Source: Haloglomus halophilum
Lineage (GTDB): Archaea > Halobacteriota > Halobacteria > Halobacteriales > Haloarculaceae
Length of the DNA: 64,000 nt
Assembly (NCBI RefSeq): GCF_024298885.1
Contig: NZ_CP101166.1
Location: forward strand, 3,719,149 to 3,783,148
Direction: 5' to 3'
Positions 47,667 through 56,403 of the stretch are shown one piece after another. The notes beneath the pieces were generated by a model. That model was not told the DNA's origin. It saw nothing but the letters and a program-made list of their open reading frames with translations, and ran no database searches. Position numbers and translations under genes: made by a program. How positions within the stretch are numbered: position 1 is the first letter of the stretch; each line of letters begins with the position of its first letter.

Positions 47667-48491
47667 TCAGTCGAACGCCGTCGCCAGCAACGCCTCGTAC
47701 GCCGGACCGTACGCCTCGGCGACGGTATCGGGGTCGTCGCGCTCCGCGCCCGTGAGCGCCGGCAGCGCGACGCGTGCCCGGGGCTCGAGCAGCTCGATCA
47801 CGTGTGCGACGCGTTCCTCCAGTCGCCCCTCGTGAGCGCTCCCGGAGGCCACCTCGCAGGCGTTCGCGTAGCGTTCCCCGTCGTAGATACGGGCCCGCCG
47901 TGGCTCGACCACCGCCACCGCGTCCGGCTCGAACCCCTCTAGCGGCCGCGCGATGTCGGCGTACGACTCGACGACGGCCCGGTCGGCGGTCACGACGGCC
48001 TCGCCGATGGCGTCCATCGCCGGCCTGTGGAGGTCGGCCATCGCCGCGTTCGCCTCGTCGAGGTCCGTCACCCGGCGCGCGTCCTCGAGCGGGAGCCGCT
48101 CCGCGAGGCCGTCGGGGAGGTCGGCCGTGGCGTTCACCACGAACGATGGGTCCTCGTCGGGCGCCATCCCGCCAACGCGGTCGACGAGGAACTCGCGCTC
48201 GTCCTGTCCGAGCAACCCCTTCCCGGCGCCCGGCGCGGGCGTCCAGAGCCGGTGGACCGGGTTGATGGCCTCGGGACGGTGGTCACCCGGGGCGGCCGCC
48301 GCGAGTCGCTTCGCGTCCTTGCCGTAGAGTCGGCCGTCGTCGACGGCCCGGCGGTAGTCGTCGTGGTCGAACCAGTAGTCGTTGCCCGCGCGGGGTTTGT
48401 AGCCGGTCGCGCCGGTCTCGGCCAGTAGCCCCACCGAGAACGTCGTCTTCCCGGCGTCCACGCGGTCTCCGCCGGCGACGAGCAGTTGCAT
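47667..48491 (-). CDS. P-loop ATPase/GTPase-like protein
   Basis: 274 residues. Walker A is GGDRVDAGKTTFS (7-19), as in dethiobiotin-synthetase-like P-loop enzymes. GATGYKPRAGNDYWFDHDD follows, resembling that family's substrate loop. The later part has no clear catalytic motif. It diverges from nurA with 121 bases between starts. Role unknown; an ATPase acting on a small molecule or protein is the best guess. Confidence 0.7.
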   Translation of the reverse strand: MQLLVAGGDRVDAGKTTFSVGLLAETGATGYKPRAGNDYWFDHDDYRRAVDDGRLYGKDAKRLAAAAPGDHRPEAINPVHRLWTPAPGAGKGLLGQDEREFLVDRVGGMAPDEDPSFVVNATADLPDGLAERLPLEDARRVTDLDEANAAMADLHRPAMDAIGEAVVTADRAVVESYADIARPLEGFEPDAVAVVEPRRARIYDGERYANACEVASGSAHEGRLEERVAHVIELLEPRARVALPALTGAERDDPDTVAEAYGPAYEALLATAFD

Positions 48492-48612
48492 ATCCGACGG
48501 TGGGTGGTCACGAGGCAAAGCCGCCACGGTCCGGAATCGGCCCCCGAACGGGGGACTCCACTTCCGCCGGGCTCTCGGGGGGTTCTTGTGCGCCGGCGCC
48601 CCAACCGCCGCC

Positions 48613-49875
48613 ATGACCCTGGACCCGGTCCATTTCAAGGCCATCACGCGACTCGCGGGCCGGGTGTCCCGCGAGGACGCCGAACGGGACCACCGCGACT
48701 TCGCCGAGACCGTCTGGAACGAGTTCCTCGACCCGCTCCGGAGCGACGGTGCGGTCGTGCTGGAGTCGCTCGGCGAGCACCGACGCCGGCGCGTCCACGC
48801 CGAGGACATCGCGCTCGCCGAGGACCCGTTCCCGACCCGACACGGCCTCGACTCGGGAACCATCAACCCGACCACCTTCAAGAACGGCCTCGTCGTCGAC
48901 GTGGCCCAGGCCGCGATGAGCGCGGTCCCCTCCGACGTGGACCTCCACCGTGGCCGGACGATGGTGACCGCCGTCCACACCAACGACGCGACCACGACCT
49001 TCGAGGAGGACTGGCGGATGGACGACGAGGGATACGTCCGCGGGCGCGTGCTGCACGTGCCACGCGTGGACCGCACGGTGACGCCCGTCGTTCACGAACT
49101 CGCGCTCTACCTCGCCGAGATAACGCACGCCTACCGCAACCGCGAGGTGGTGGACGACCTGCTCGTCCTCGACGGGCCCGTCTACCCGAAGGGGCTGCTG
49201 ACGTGGGCCGACCGCGACCCCGAACTACAGGAACTGCTCGCCGCCGAGGAGCAACCCCAGGAGATCATCGGCCAGTACGTCCGGATGGTCGAGCACTTCG
49301 CCGAGCGGGGCGTACCGCTCATCGGCTTCGTGAAGACGCCCGTCTCCCGGCAGGTCACCCGGACCATCCGCGAGAAGGAGGGCTCGGCACCGTGGGTGAA
49401 CGACGCCGCGTTCTTCTCGCAGGTGCTCGCACCCGACACGTACGGCACCGACGAGACCGACCGCGACACCTCCTGCCTGACGTTCACGAACTGGTTCACC
49501 TCCCGCGGGGGGACCGACGGCGCACTCTCGGCACCCTCGGTCCCGTACGACATCCAGCGCGAGCGCGACCCGGCCGACTACGAGGTGACGTTCTGCATGC
49601 TGTACGACCCGCGCACGGACACCGTCTACCGGGTGGAGTCGCCCGCCGTGTTCACCCGGGACGAGGAGTTGCGCGAGCGCCTGACCCGACACGTCCTGAA
49701 GTCCGTCGCCACCGAGCGCGGGCCGCCGCTCGCGGTGCGCAAGGCCGACCAGCTGGCACGCATCTCGCGGCGCGAGACGGTGGCCCTGCGGGAGGCGCTG
49801 GAGCGGGCCTTCGACTCGGAACTGGACACGAACTACGGGGACGAGCGGGCCGCGAAGTGGGGGCTGGAGGGGTAG
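48613..49875 (+). CDS. nurA: NurA-family DNA nuclease
   Basis: 420 residues. Catalytic-type GLDSGT with Asp 80 near the N-terminus, VVDVAQAAMSAVP, and LVLDGPVYPKG are the NurA motifs (DGS and DGP). NurA works with the HerA helicase in end resection; herA is not in this window. The haloarchaeal protein is longer than crenarchaeal NurA, with an N-terminal helical part of about 70 residues. Start fixed by MTLDPVHFKAIT. Confidence 0.82.
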   Translation: MTLDPVHFKAITRLAGRVSREDAERDHRDFAETVWNEFLDPLRSDGAVVLESLGEHRRRRVHAEDIALAEDPFPTRHGLDSGTINPTTFKNGLVVDVAQAAMSAVPSDVDLHRGRTMVTAVHTNDATTTFEEDWRMDDEGYVRGRVLHVPRVDRTVTPVVHELALYLAEITHAYRNREVVDDLLVLDGPVYPKGLLTWADRDPELQELLAAEEQPQEIIGQYVRMVEHFAERGVPLIGFVKTPVSRQVTRTIREKEGSAPWVNDAAFFSQVLAPDTYGTDETDRDTSCLTFTNWFTSRGGTDGALSAPSVPYDIQRERDPADYEVTFCMLYDPRTDTVYRVESPAVFTRDEELRERLTRHVLKSVATERGPPLAVRKADQLARISRRETVALREALERAFDSELDTNYGDERAAKWGLEG

Positions 49876-49924
49876 GTGGCCCGTCGGTGGGCCGACGGCG
49901 GGGCAGGCCCGGTCCGGCGACCGG

Positions 49925-50269
49925 TCAGTTCTCAGGCGGCTCGGCGCTCTCGATGACCGCCACCTCGACGCTGTCCCCGACGACGCCCAGCCGCGCGAAC
50001 TGGGTGCGGACGTGCTCCTTCGCGGCCTCGATGGCCGCCTCGCGGTCCTCGAACCCGCGCGGCATCGGCGTCTCGAACGCGACACGGAGTTCGCGGTCCC
50101 CGACCTGCTGGACCTGGCCGCCCGACTCCACCTCGTAGAACGCGTCGCAGACCCAGACGTACGGGGACCCGTCGTCCGGCGCACCCTTGAACGACGGCGC
50201 CTCCTCTCCCGGTTCGTACAGGGTGCCGGTCAGCGCCGTCCCCCCGGCGCTCCCGCGGATGAGTAACAT
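49925..50269 (-). CDS. Conserved haloarchaeal protein, unknown (DUF7113-like)
   Basis: 114 residues. SAGGTALTGTLYEPGEEAPSF, PYVWVCDAFYEVESGG and FETPMPRGFEDREAAIEAAK are well ordered; the last part is a helix-strand unit. I recall it as a conserved haloarchaeal family, with no known role. No signal or membrane helix. Convergent with nurA. Confidence 0.65.
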   Translation of the reverse strand: MLLIRGSAGGTALTGTLYEPGEEAPSFKGAPDDGSPYVWVCDAFYEVESGGQVQQVGDRELRVAFETPMPRGFEDREAAIEAAKEHVRTQFARLGVVGDSVEVAVIESAEPPEN

Positions 50270-50407
50270 ACCTTCGGGTAGGCCGGCGTGGCGTATAACG
50301 TCCGCGCTGGCGGTGAATCAGCGTGGATACTGTCGATAGATGCGCCCGTGACTGTCAGAGTTCCACCACATGACAGAAAAGTCGACGATTATCAGATTAT
50401 GCAGATC

Positions 50408-51358
50408 TCACTTGTGCGCGTCCATGAGGTCGTAACTGCGCTCCCACTCGTAGTCGTCGTCGTGGTAGCGCTCCGCGAGCGGGTCCTCGGGCACGTCGCC
50501 GTGTTCGCGTTTCTCCTGCTGATAGGACGGCCGGTCGGGGTCGTGGTAGAACCGGCCCGTCAGCACCTCGCCCTCGTGGAGGGCGTCCTCGACGTCGTGC
50601 ATCATCTCGGAGGCCTCGCGGCGGTCCCGGTGGTCGAACTCGTAGTCGTCGGACTGCTGGACGTCGATGTACGGGACGTACTGCTTGGCGTCCTTGTTCC
50701 AGGTGGGACACTGGGTGAGGAAGTCGACGTGCGCGAACCCGTCGTGCTGGATGGCCTCCTTGAGTATCTCCTGGGCCTGGTTCGGGTTCACGGCCGCGGT
50801 GCGCGCGACGTACGACGCGCCCCCGACGAGCGAGAGCGAGAGCGGGCGGATGGGCGCCTTCGCGGAGCCGTGGGGCTGGGTCTTCGACTTGTGGCCCTTC
50901 GGCGAGGTGGGCGAGGTCTGACCCTTCGTCAGCCCGAAGATCTCGTTGTTGAACACGATGTACGTCATATCGTGGTTCTCGCGGGCGGTGTGGATGAAGT
51001 GGTTCCCGCCGATGCCGTAGCCGTCGCCGTCACCACCCGCGGCGACCACTTCGAGGCCGGGGTTGGCGAGTTTCGCGGCCCGCGCGACCGGCAGCGAGCG
51101 GCCGTGGATGGAGTGGAAGCCGTAGCTCTCGAAGTACGAGGAGAGCTTGCCCGAGCAGCCGATGCCCGTGACGAGCAGTACCTCCTCGGGCGTGTAGCCC
51201 AGGTCACCCATGGCCCCTTTCAGCGCCTTCAGGACGCCGAAGTCGCCACAGCCGGGGCACCAGGTGGCCTGCGGTTCGATACCAGGCGTGAACGCCTCCC
51301 GGTCGGTCGGTTCCCGCTCGGTCTCGTCGTCGTGCTGGTGGAGTGGTGTGAAGCTCAT
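50408..51358 (-). CDS. porB: 2-oxoacid:ferredoxin oxidoreductase, beta subunit
   Basis: 316 residues. ThDP-binding beta subunit: TWCPGCGDFGVLKAL, GIGCSGKLSSYFE, GRSLPVARAAKLANP, AGGDGDGYGIGGNHF with the GDGD Mg/ThDP motif, and TQCPTWN. The WCPGCGDF and CSG/CPTW Cys can ligate one [4Fe-4S] cluster. Size of both subunits (316 and 628) fits the halobacterial pyruvate enzyme (porAB) better than the smaller korAB, as I recall them. It oxidises a 2-oxoacid to acyl-CoA with ferredoxin. Starts 1 base after the alpha-subunit stop. Confidence 0.88.
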   Translation of the reverse strand: MSFTPLHQHDDETEREPTDREAFTPGIEPQATWCPGCGDFGVLKALKGAMGDLGYTPEEVLLVTGIGCSGKLSSYFESYGFHSIHGRSLPVARAAKLANPGLEVVAAGGDGDGYGIGGNHFIHTARENHDMTYIVFNNEIFGLTKGQTSPTSPKGHKSKTQPHGSAKAPIRPLSLSLVGGASYVARTAAVNPNQAQEILKEAIQHDGFAHVDFLTQCPTWNKDAKQYVPYIDVQQSDDYEFDHRDRREASEMMHDVEDALHEGEVLTGRFYHDPDRPSYQQEKREHGDVPEDPLAERYHDDDYEWERSYDLMDAHK

Positions 51359-51359
51359 C

Positions 51360-53246
51360 TCAGTCGCTCCCCGCGGGGACGTAGCGCGTGGACGCGGTCG
51401 CGGGGTCACCGCTGCCGAGGCCCTCGACGGCCTCCACGATCTCGTGGGGCTCGAAGGGCTCGCCGTTGTACTTGAGGAGGCTGTGCAGGATGTCGCCGTA
51501 GGCGCCGAGTTCGCGCTGGACGAGGCCGCGGAACTGCCCCGTCGCGTTCATCTCGACGACGAGGCAGGTCTCCACGCTGTCCAGGAACTCCCGGATGTCT
51601 CCGTCAGGGAACGGCATCAGGTCCGAGACCGAGAGCGAGGCCACGTCGTGCCCGTCGTCGACGAGCCGGTCGACGGCCTCGTGGACGGTGCCCTGGTTGG
51701 AGCCGTAGGTCATCACGCCGACGGTGGCGTCGGTCGCCCCGTGGCGCACCTGGTTGCTCTCGCGCTCGTCGAGGCGCTCGCGGATGGCCGCCAGTTTCCG
51801 CATCCGCCGGTCCATCTGGGCGACCCGGTTGTCGGGGTCCTCCGAGATGTGGCCGGTGGGGTGGTGCTCGTTGCCGGAGGCGAGGTAGCGGCCGTCGGCC
51901 TGCCCCGGGATGGAGCGCGGCGCGACCCCATCACCCTCCGGCGGGTCGTGCTGGAACCGCTCGAACGTGCCCGTGGCGTAGTGGGCCGCCTCCGCGAGTT
52001 CCTCCTCGGTGAGCGTCTTCCCGAGGTCCGGCGACGGCTCCCGGTCGAAGAACTCGGCGTCGACGTTGCGCAGCTCGCCGGACAGCTTCTGGTCGTAGAC
52101 GACGATGGCGGGCAGGTGGAAGTCGTAGGCGAGTTCGAACGCGAGCCGGGTCTGCTCGTAGGCTTCGCGCTGGTTGCCCGGCGCGAAGACGACGCGACAG
52201 GAGTCACCCTGGCTCGTGTAGAGGACGTGTTCGAGGTCGCCCTGCTCGGTCTTCGTCGGCATCCCGGTCGAGGGGCCCGCGCGGGTCGCCTCCACCAGGA
52301 CGAGCGGCGTCTCGGTCATCTCCGCGAGTCCCAGCGGCTCGGACATGAGCGCGAACCCACCACCGGAGGAGCCCGAGAGTGACTTGACACCGGCGTGTGA
52401 GGCCCCGAGCGCCAGCGCGGCCGCGGCGATCTCGTCCTCGACCTGCTCGGCGATACCGCCCATGTCGGGCAGGTGCTGGCTGAGCAGGGTGAACACCTCC
52501 GTCCACGGCGTCATCGGGTAGCCGGCGACGAACCGACAGCCCTCGTCGATGGCGCCGTAGGCGATGCCGTTGGAGCCGGAGACGAGCGCCTGCTCGGCGT
52601 CGTGCTCGCCCTGGGGCATCCGGAGGTCGTGGGTGTGCTCCAGTTCGTTGGCCTGCTCGGCGGCGTACTCGAGTATCTCGAGGTTCGCCTCGAGCACGTC
52701 GCCGCTCATCCGGTCCTCCATCAGCTTCTCGATGGGTTCGAGCGGGTAGGAAAGCAGCGCACAGGTCACGCCCACACCGGCCGTGTTGCGCATCACCTCG
52801 CGGCCCTGGTCGCGGGCCATCCCACGGAGGTCCATCGGGTAGACGTGCCAGTTGTGCTCCTCGGCACGCGCCTCGAAGTCCTCGATGACGCTTGCGTCCA
52901 GCAGGCCCTCGTCGTAGACGACGACCCCGCCATCCCGGAGTTCGTCGAGGTTCTCGGCGAGCGGCTTGGCCTGCTCGTTCCCGTAGTAGGCGTGTTCCTT
53001 CGGGTTGCGGGCGAACGAGTCACCTAGCGCCAGCAGGAAGTTGAAGCCGTCACCACGGGCCCGTACCGGCTGGTCGTCGGCCCGAACCTCAACGTACGTG
53101 TGGCCACCACGGATCCGCGAGGGGTAGTGGCGATGCGTGAACACGTGGAGGCCGGACCGCATCAGTGCTTTCGCGAAGTTCTGGCTGGTCGAGTCGATCC
53201 CGTCACCGGAACCACCCGCGATACGCCAGACGATTTCTCCTGTCAT
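51360..53246 (-). CDS. porA: 2-oxoacid:ferredoxin oxidoreductase, alpha subunit (gamma fused)
   Basis: 628 residues. Residues about 1-190 are the gamma domain (RIAGGSGDGIDSTSQ), then the alpha pyrimidine-binding domain (GSNGIAYGAIDEGC, GYPMTPWTEV, QVEDEIAAAALALGASHAG, GSSGGGFALMSEPLGLAEM) and the C-terminal domain (GSNQGTVHEAV, FPDGDIREFL). Operon order is alpha then beta. Main decarboxylating step for pyruvate or 2-oxoglutarate in haloarchaea. The frame is open 43 codons upstream, but MTGEIVWRIAGG fits the family start. Confidence 0.88.
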   Translation of the reverse strand: MTGEIVWRIAGGSGDGIDSTSQNFAKALMRSGLHVFTHRHYPSRIRGGHTYVEVRADDQPVRARGDGFNFLLALGDSFARNPKEHAYYGNEQAKPLAENLDELRDGGVVVYDEGLLDASVIEDFEARAEEHNWHVYPMDLRGMARDQGREVMRNTAGVGVTCALLSYPLEPIEKLMEDRMSGDVLEANLEILEYAAEQANELEHTHDLRMPQGEHDAEQALVSGSNGIAYGAIDEGCRFVAGYPMTPWTEVFTLLSQHLPDMGGIAEQVEDEIAAAALALGASHAGVKSLSGSSGGGFALMSEPLGLAEMTETPLVLVEATRAGPSTGMPTKTEQGDLEHVLYTSQGDSCRVVFAPGNQREAYEQTRLAFELAYDFHLPAIVVYDQKLSGELRNVDAEFFDREPSPDLGKTLTEEELAEAAHYATGTFERFQHDPPEGDGVAPRSIPGQADGRYLASGNEHHPTGHISEDPDNRVAQMDRRMRKLAAIRERLDERESNQVRHGATDATVGVMTYGSNQGTVHEAVDRLVDDGHDVASLSVSDLMPFPDGDIREFLDSVETCLVVEMNATGQFRGLVQRELGAYGDILHSLLKYNGEPFEPHEIVEAVEGLGSGDPATASTRYVPAGSD

Positions 53247-53320
53247 GATACCATGCGCCCGGAGGCGCCTTGGTGCGAGATTTGCCGGGAGAGGTGAAAA
53301 GCGTTTGCGCCGTGGTAGCA

Positions 53321-53334
53321 CACGAAAGTTCGTG
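53321..53334. promoter_or_regulatory. Short dyad between porA and the DICT gene
   Basis: CACGAA AG TTCGTG, a 14-base dyad with perfect 6-bp arms, in the divergent 205-base region, about 75-88 nt upstream of the porA start. A candidate operator; short enough to be chance. Confidence 0.3.
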
Positions 53335-53411
53335 ACTTTCCCGTGACGGAACGGCGATGAGGGACCGATTTGCACGCCGACCGACCGTGGATTCTAGGTG
53401 ATTTGGGAGAA

Positions 53412-53420
53412 GTTTTAAAA
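53412..53420 (+). promoter_or_regulatory. TATA box of the DICT gene
   Basis: GTTTTAAAA lies 32-40 nt before the ATG at 53452, so a short leader is likely. Confidence 0.55.
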
Positions 53421-53451
53421 CCGAAACTGTCGTCCCCCCGTTTGACGAGTA

Positions 53452-54186
53452 ATGTCCCTCACCGAACTGATATCCGGTGTGGAGGACCACGAGAAACGCC
53501 TCACGGTCTTCAACACCGACGAGGAGACCGTCGAGGCCGTCCGGGAGCAGTTCCGCGACCGCAACCTCACGGTCGTCGGGGACCGGTCCGAGAGCGGGCG
53601 TCCCGGCTCGTTCGTCGTGCTCTCCAGCGAGCGGGCCGAGGGGGAAGACGAGTTCGTGACCGCCACCAGCGTCGACGACGTGCTCTCGGCGCCACGTGGT
53701 GAGGGGGCGGAACTGGACAGCGAGGTCCGCCATCCCATCCTCGACCATCTCGACGAGACGATGTTCACCTCCTACGACACTCGGCAGATGGTGGCGGCCT
53801 CCCGGGAGATCGAGGACCGCGCCTGGCGGCTCGGTGAGGGGTCGCTCCACGCCGGCTTCCAGCAGCTCTCTATCCTCTCAGACCAGATGGAGGTGTACAC
53901 TCGGCTGGCCTCGCGTGAGGACCTCGATGTCCACGCCTACGCCTGCCCGGACACCGAGGTCCCGGAACACGACACCGATCTGACTATCCACGTCGAGCGC
54001 TCCGACGAGATCGCGAAGTCCTGGTTCGTCGTCTACGATGGCAACGGGGTCGACGTGAACAAGTGTGCCCTGCTCGCCGAGGAACGCGAGTCACGGGCCT
54101 TCTACGGCTTCTGGACGTACGATCCCGACACCGTGGACTGGCTCATCGAGTATCTCGAGGGCGCCTACGGCCTCATCGAGCAGTAG
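53452..54186 (+). CDS. DICT-domain sensory protein
   Basis: 244 residues. MSLTELISGVEDHEKRLTVFN is the DICT beginning; the full length follows with SWFVVYDGNGVDVNKCALLAEE and the end FWTYDPDTVDWLIEYLEG. DICT domains act in signalling, often near diguanylate cyclases or bacterio-opsin activators in haloarchaea. Here the domain stands alone with no output. Divergent from porA. Confidence 0.83.
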   Translation: MSLTELISGVEDHEKRLTVFNTDEETVEAVREQFRDRNLTVVGDRSESGRPGSFVVLSSERAEGEDEFVTATSVDDVLSAPRGEGAELDSEVRHPILDHLDETMFTSYDTRQMVAASREIEDRAWRLGEGSLHAGFQQLSILSDQMEVYTRLASREDLDVHAYACPDTEVPEHDTDLTIHVERSDEIAKSWFVVYDGNGVDVNKCALLAEERESRAFYGFWTYDPDTVDWLIEYLEGAYGLIEQ

Positions 54187-54365
54187 CGACCCCTCTGGGC
54201 CGAGAGCACCCGTCCCCCGACCGACGCGGGCGATCCCGGTCCCGCACGCCCTGTCCAGCTCTTTCAACCTCGTATCGGTTGCTGTATCCCCCGTTCGCGT
54301 CGCCCGACAACGACCCGACCGTACGGCAGTAGAATACTTACTAACTATTCAGTTGTTTACTGGCT

Positions 54366-54373
54366 GTTAAATA
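54366..54373 (+). promoter_or_regulatory. TATA box of the surface-protein/exporter operon
   Basis: GTTAAATA is 24-31 nt before the ATG at 54397; AT-rich flanks (54330-54372) carry a short dyad AACT-attc-AGTT that could be an operator. Confidence 0.55.
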
Positions 54374-54396
54374 CCCTCCGTGTGTCCTGCAGAGCA

Positions 54397-56403
54397 ATGA
54401 GTTCCGACTCCTCCCGCGTGACGCGTGCGCTACGCGTCCTGCTCGCCCTGGTACTGGTCTTCTCGATGGTCGCCGCGTTCGCCGCACCCGCGTCGGCGTT
54501 CGTCCGTGGCAAACCGGATATCTCGGTCACACTTTCGGACGACACCGTACAGCCCGGTGGCACGACGACGCTCGACCTGACCCTGGTCAACAGCGGGGAT
54601 GTAGAGATCGGTGCGACCAGCCAGGCCCTCGCCGGCAAGGAACAGGTCGTCACGACGGCGCGCGGAACCGTCGTCCGGGTCGACCCGGCGACGAAGAACA
54701 ACCCCATCGAGGTCGAGACCGACGAGGTGGCCGTCGGGTCGATGCCCGAAGGCGCTCGCTCGGTCCCCGTCCAGGTCAGCGTCCCCGAGGACGCCGAGCC
54801 CGGCACGTACGAGTTCGACGTGGCGGTCGAGTACGACTACTACGACATCATCCCCGGCGCACCCGTCAACAGGTACGGGGAGGAGCACCGGACGAAGGAG
54901 TTCACCGTCGAGGTGACCGTCGAGGAGGCCGCCCGCTTCGAGGTCGTCGACACGGAGACGAACGCCCCCATCGGCGGCCCGGGGACGGTGAACGTCACGG
55001 TCGCGAACGTCGGGAACGAGGTGGCCTCTGACGCGTCGCTCTCCCTGCAGTCCACGAACGCCGCGCTGACGTTCGGCGGGTCGGGGACGACCGAGTCGTA
55101 CGTGGGAAGATGGGCGCCGGGCGAGCGCCGGACGGTCTCGGTCGGTGCCACCGTGGCCGAGAGCGCGACGAACCGGTCGCTCGCGCTCCGGACGACCGTC
55201 GACTACGAGGACGCCGACGGGAACGCCAGGCAGTCGACGCTCTCGACAGGTGTCGCTCCGGACCCGGAGCAGCGGTTCACCGTCGTATCGGCCGCCACCG
55301 GGGCCTCCGTCGGTGATACGGACTCGACCGTCCTCCTGTTCACCAACGAAGGTAACCGGACACTCGAGGACGCGACGGTACGACTCGAATCGGACAACGC
55401 GGCGCTGACCTTCGGTGGGGCCCGGACCGCCCGCGTCCACATCGGGAGGTGGCCAGCGGGCGAGATCGAGCGAGCCGAGGTGGAGACGCAGTTCGCCCCG
55501 TCCGCCGAGCGACGCAGCTACGCCGTCGACGCGACCATCTCGTACACCTCCCCCGCCGACCGGACCGAACAGGTGGATGTCGGGACGTTCGGCATCACGC
55601 CGGCGGAGGAGCAGTCCTTCGACCTCGCCAGCCACGAGACGAGCCTCCGGGTCGGTGAGGAGGGCCAGCTGACCGGCACGTTCGTCAACGAGGGGCCCAG
55701 GGAGATCGAGAACGCCGTCCTGGTGCTGGAGCCACCGGCCAACGTCGTGACCGCCGAGCGCGAGTACGCGCTGGGCGACCTCGACGAGAACGCCAGCGTC
55801 GACTTCCGCTACGACGTGGAGGTCTCCTCGGAGGCCCGCGAGGGGCCGCGCCAGTTCGCCTACCGGCTGCGCTACGACACGGCCGGTGACGACACCGTGA
55901 CCTCGGACCCGCTGTACGCCCGCGGCACCGTGGCCCAGCAGCGTGATACGTTCTCCGTCGACACGGACGCGGCCGTCGCGGCCGGGTCGTCGGAGACCAT
56001 CGAGATGCAGGTCACGAACGAGGGCGAGGAACCCCTGACCGCGGTGAGTGCGAAGCTGTTCGCCGACGCCCCCATCAGCGCGAGCAACGACGAGGCCTTC
56101 GTCGAAGGGCTGGGCGCCGGCGAGACGGCGACGCTGACCTTCCGCATCTCCGCGAGCGGTGACGCCATCGCGAAGCCGTACCCCGTCTCGCTGGACTTCC
56201 AGTACGACGAACCGGACGGTGACACGAAGGTCTCCGACAGCTACCAGGTCGCCATCGACGTGACCGAGCGGAGCGGCGGCGGGCTGCTGTCCACGTTCGC
56301 CGTCCCCGGCGGCGTTGGCGGGGCCGGTGTCGGCCTCGGTGTCGTGCTCTCGCTGGGCGGCCTGGCCGCGGTCGGGCTGGGCCTCGTCGGGCGACGGGAA
56401 TGA
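54397..56403 (+). CDS. Secreted CARDB/COG1361-type surface protein
   Basis: 668 residues. A signal peptide (about 10-34, ending APASAF) leads to four or five immunoglobulin-like repeats with the pattern PGGTTTLDLTLVNSGDVE / TVNVTVANVGNE / TVLLFTNEGNR / QLTGTFVNEG / TIEMQVTNEGEEP. Two repeats are near-identical in parts (NAALTFGG...T-x-S/H-IGRW). The end has a Gly-rich spacer and one membrane helix (about 640-664), so it is anchored outside the cell. Overlaps the exporter gene by 4 bases. Confidence 0.85.
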   Translation: MSSDSSRVTRALRVLLALVLVFSMVAAFAAPASAFVRGKPDISVTLSDDTVQPGGTTTLDLTLVNSGDVEIGATSQALAGKEQVVTTARGTVVRVDPATKNNPIEVETDEVAVGSMPEGARSVPVQVSVPEDAEPGTYEFDVAVEYDYYDIIPGAPVNRYGEEHRTKEFTVEVTVEEAARFEVVDTETNAPIGGPGTVNVTVANVGNEVASDASLSLQSTNAALTFGGSGTTESYVGRWAPGERRTVSVGATVAESATNRSLALRTTVDYEDADGNARQSTLSTGVAPDPEQRFTVVSAATGASVGDTDSTVLLFTNEGNRTLEDATVRLESDNAALTFGGARTARVHIGRWPAGEIERAEVETQFAPSAERRSYAVDATISYTSPADRTEQVDVGTFGITPAEEQSFDLASHETSLRVGEEGQLTGTFVNEGPREIENAVLVLEPPANVVTAEREYALGDLDENASVDFRYDVEVSSEAREGPRQFAYRLRYDTAGDDTVTSDPLYARGTVAQQRDTFSVDTDAAVAAGSSETIEMQVTNEGEEPLTAVSAKLFADAPISASNDEAFVEGLGAGETATLTFRISASGDAIAKPYPVSLDFQYDEPDGDTKVSDSYQVAIDVTERSGGGLLSTFAVPGGVGGAGVGLGVVLSLGGLAAVGLGLVGRRE

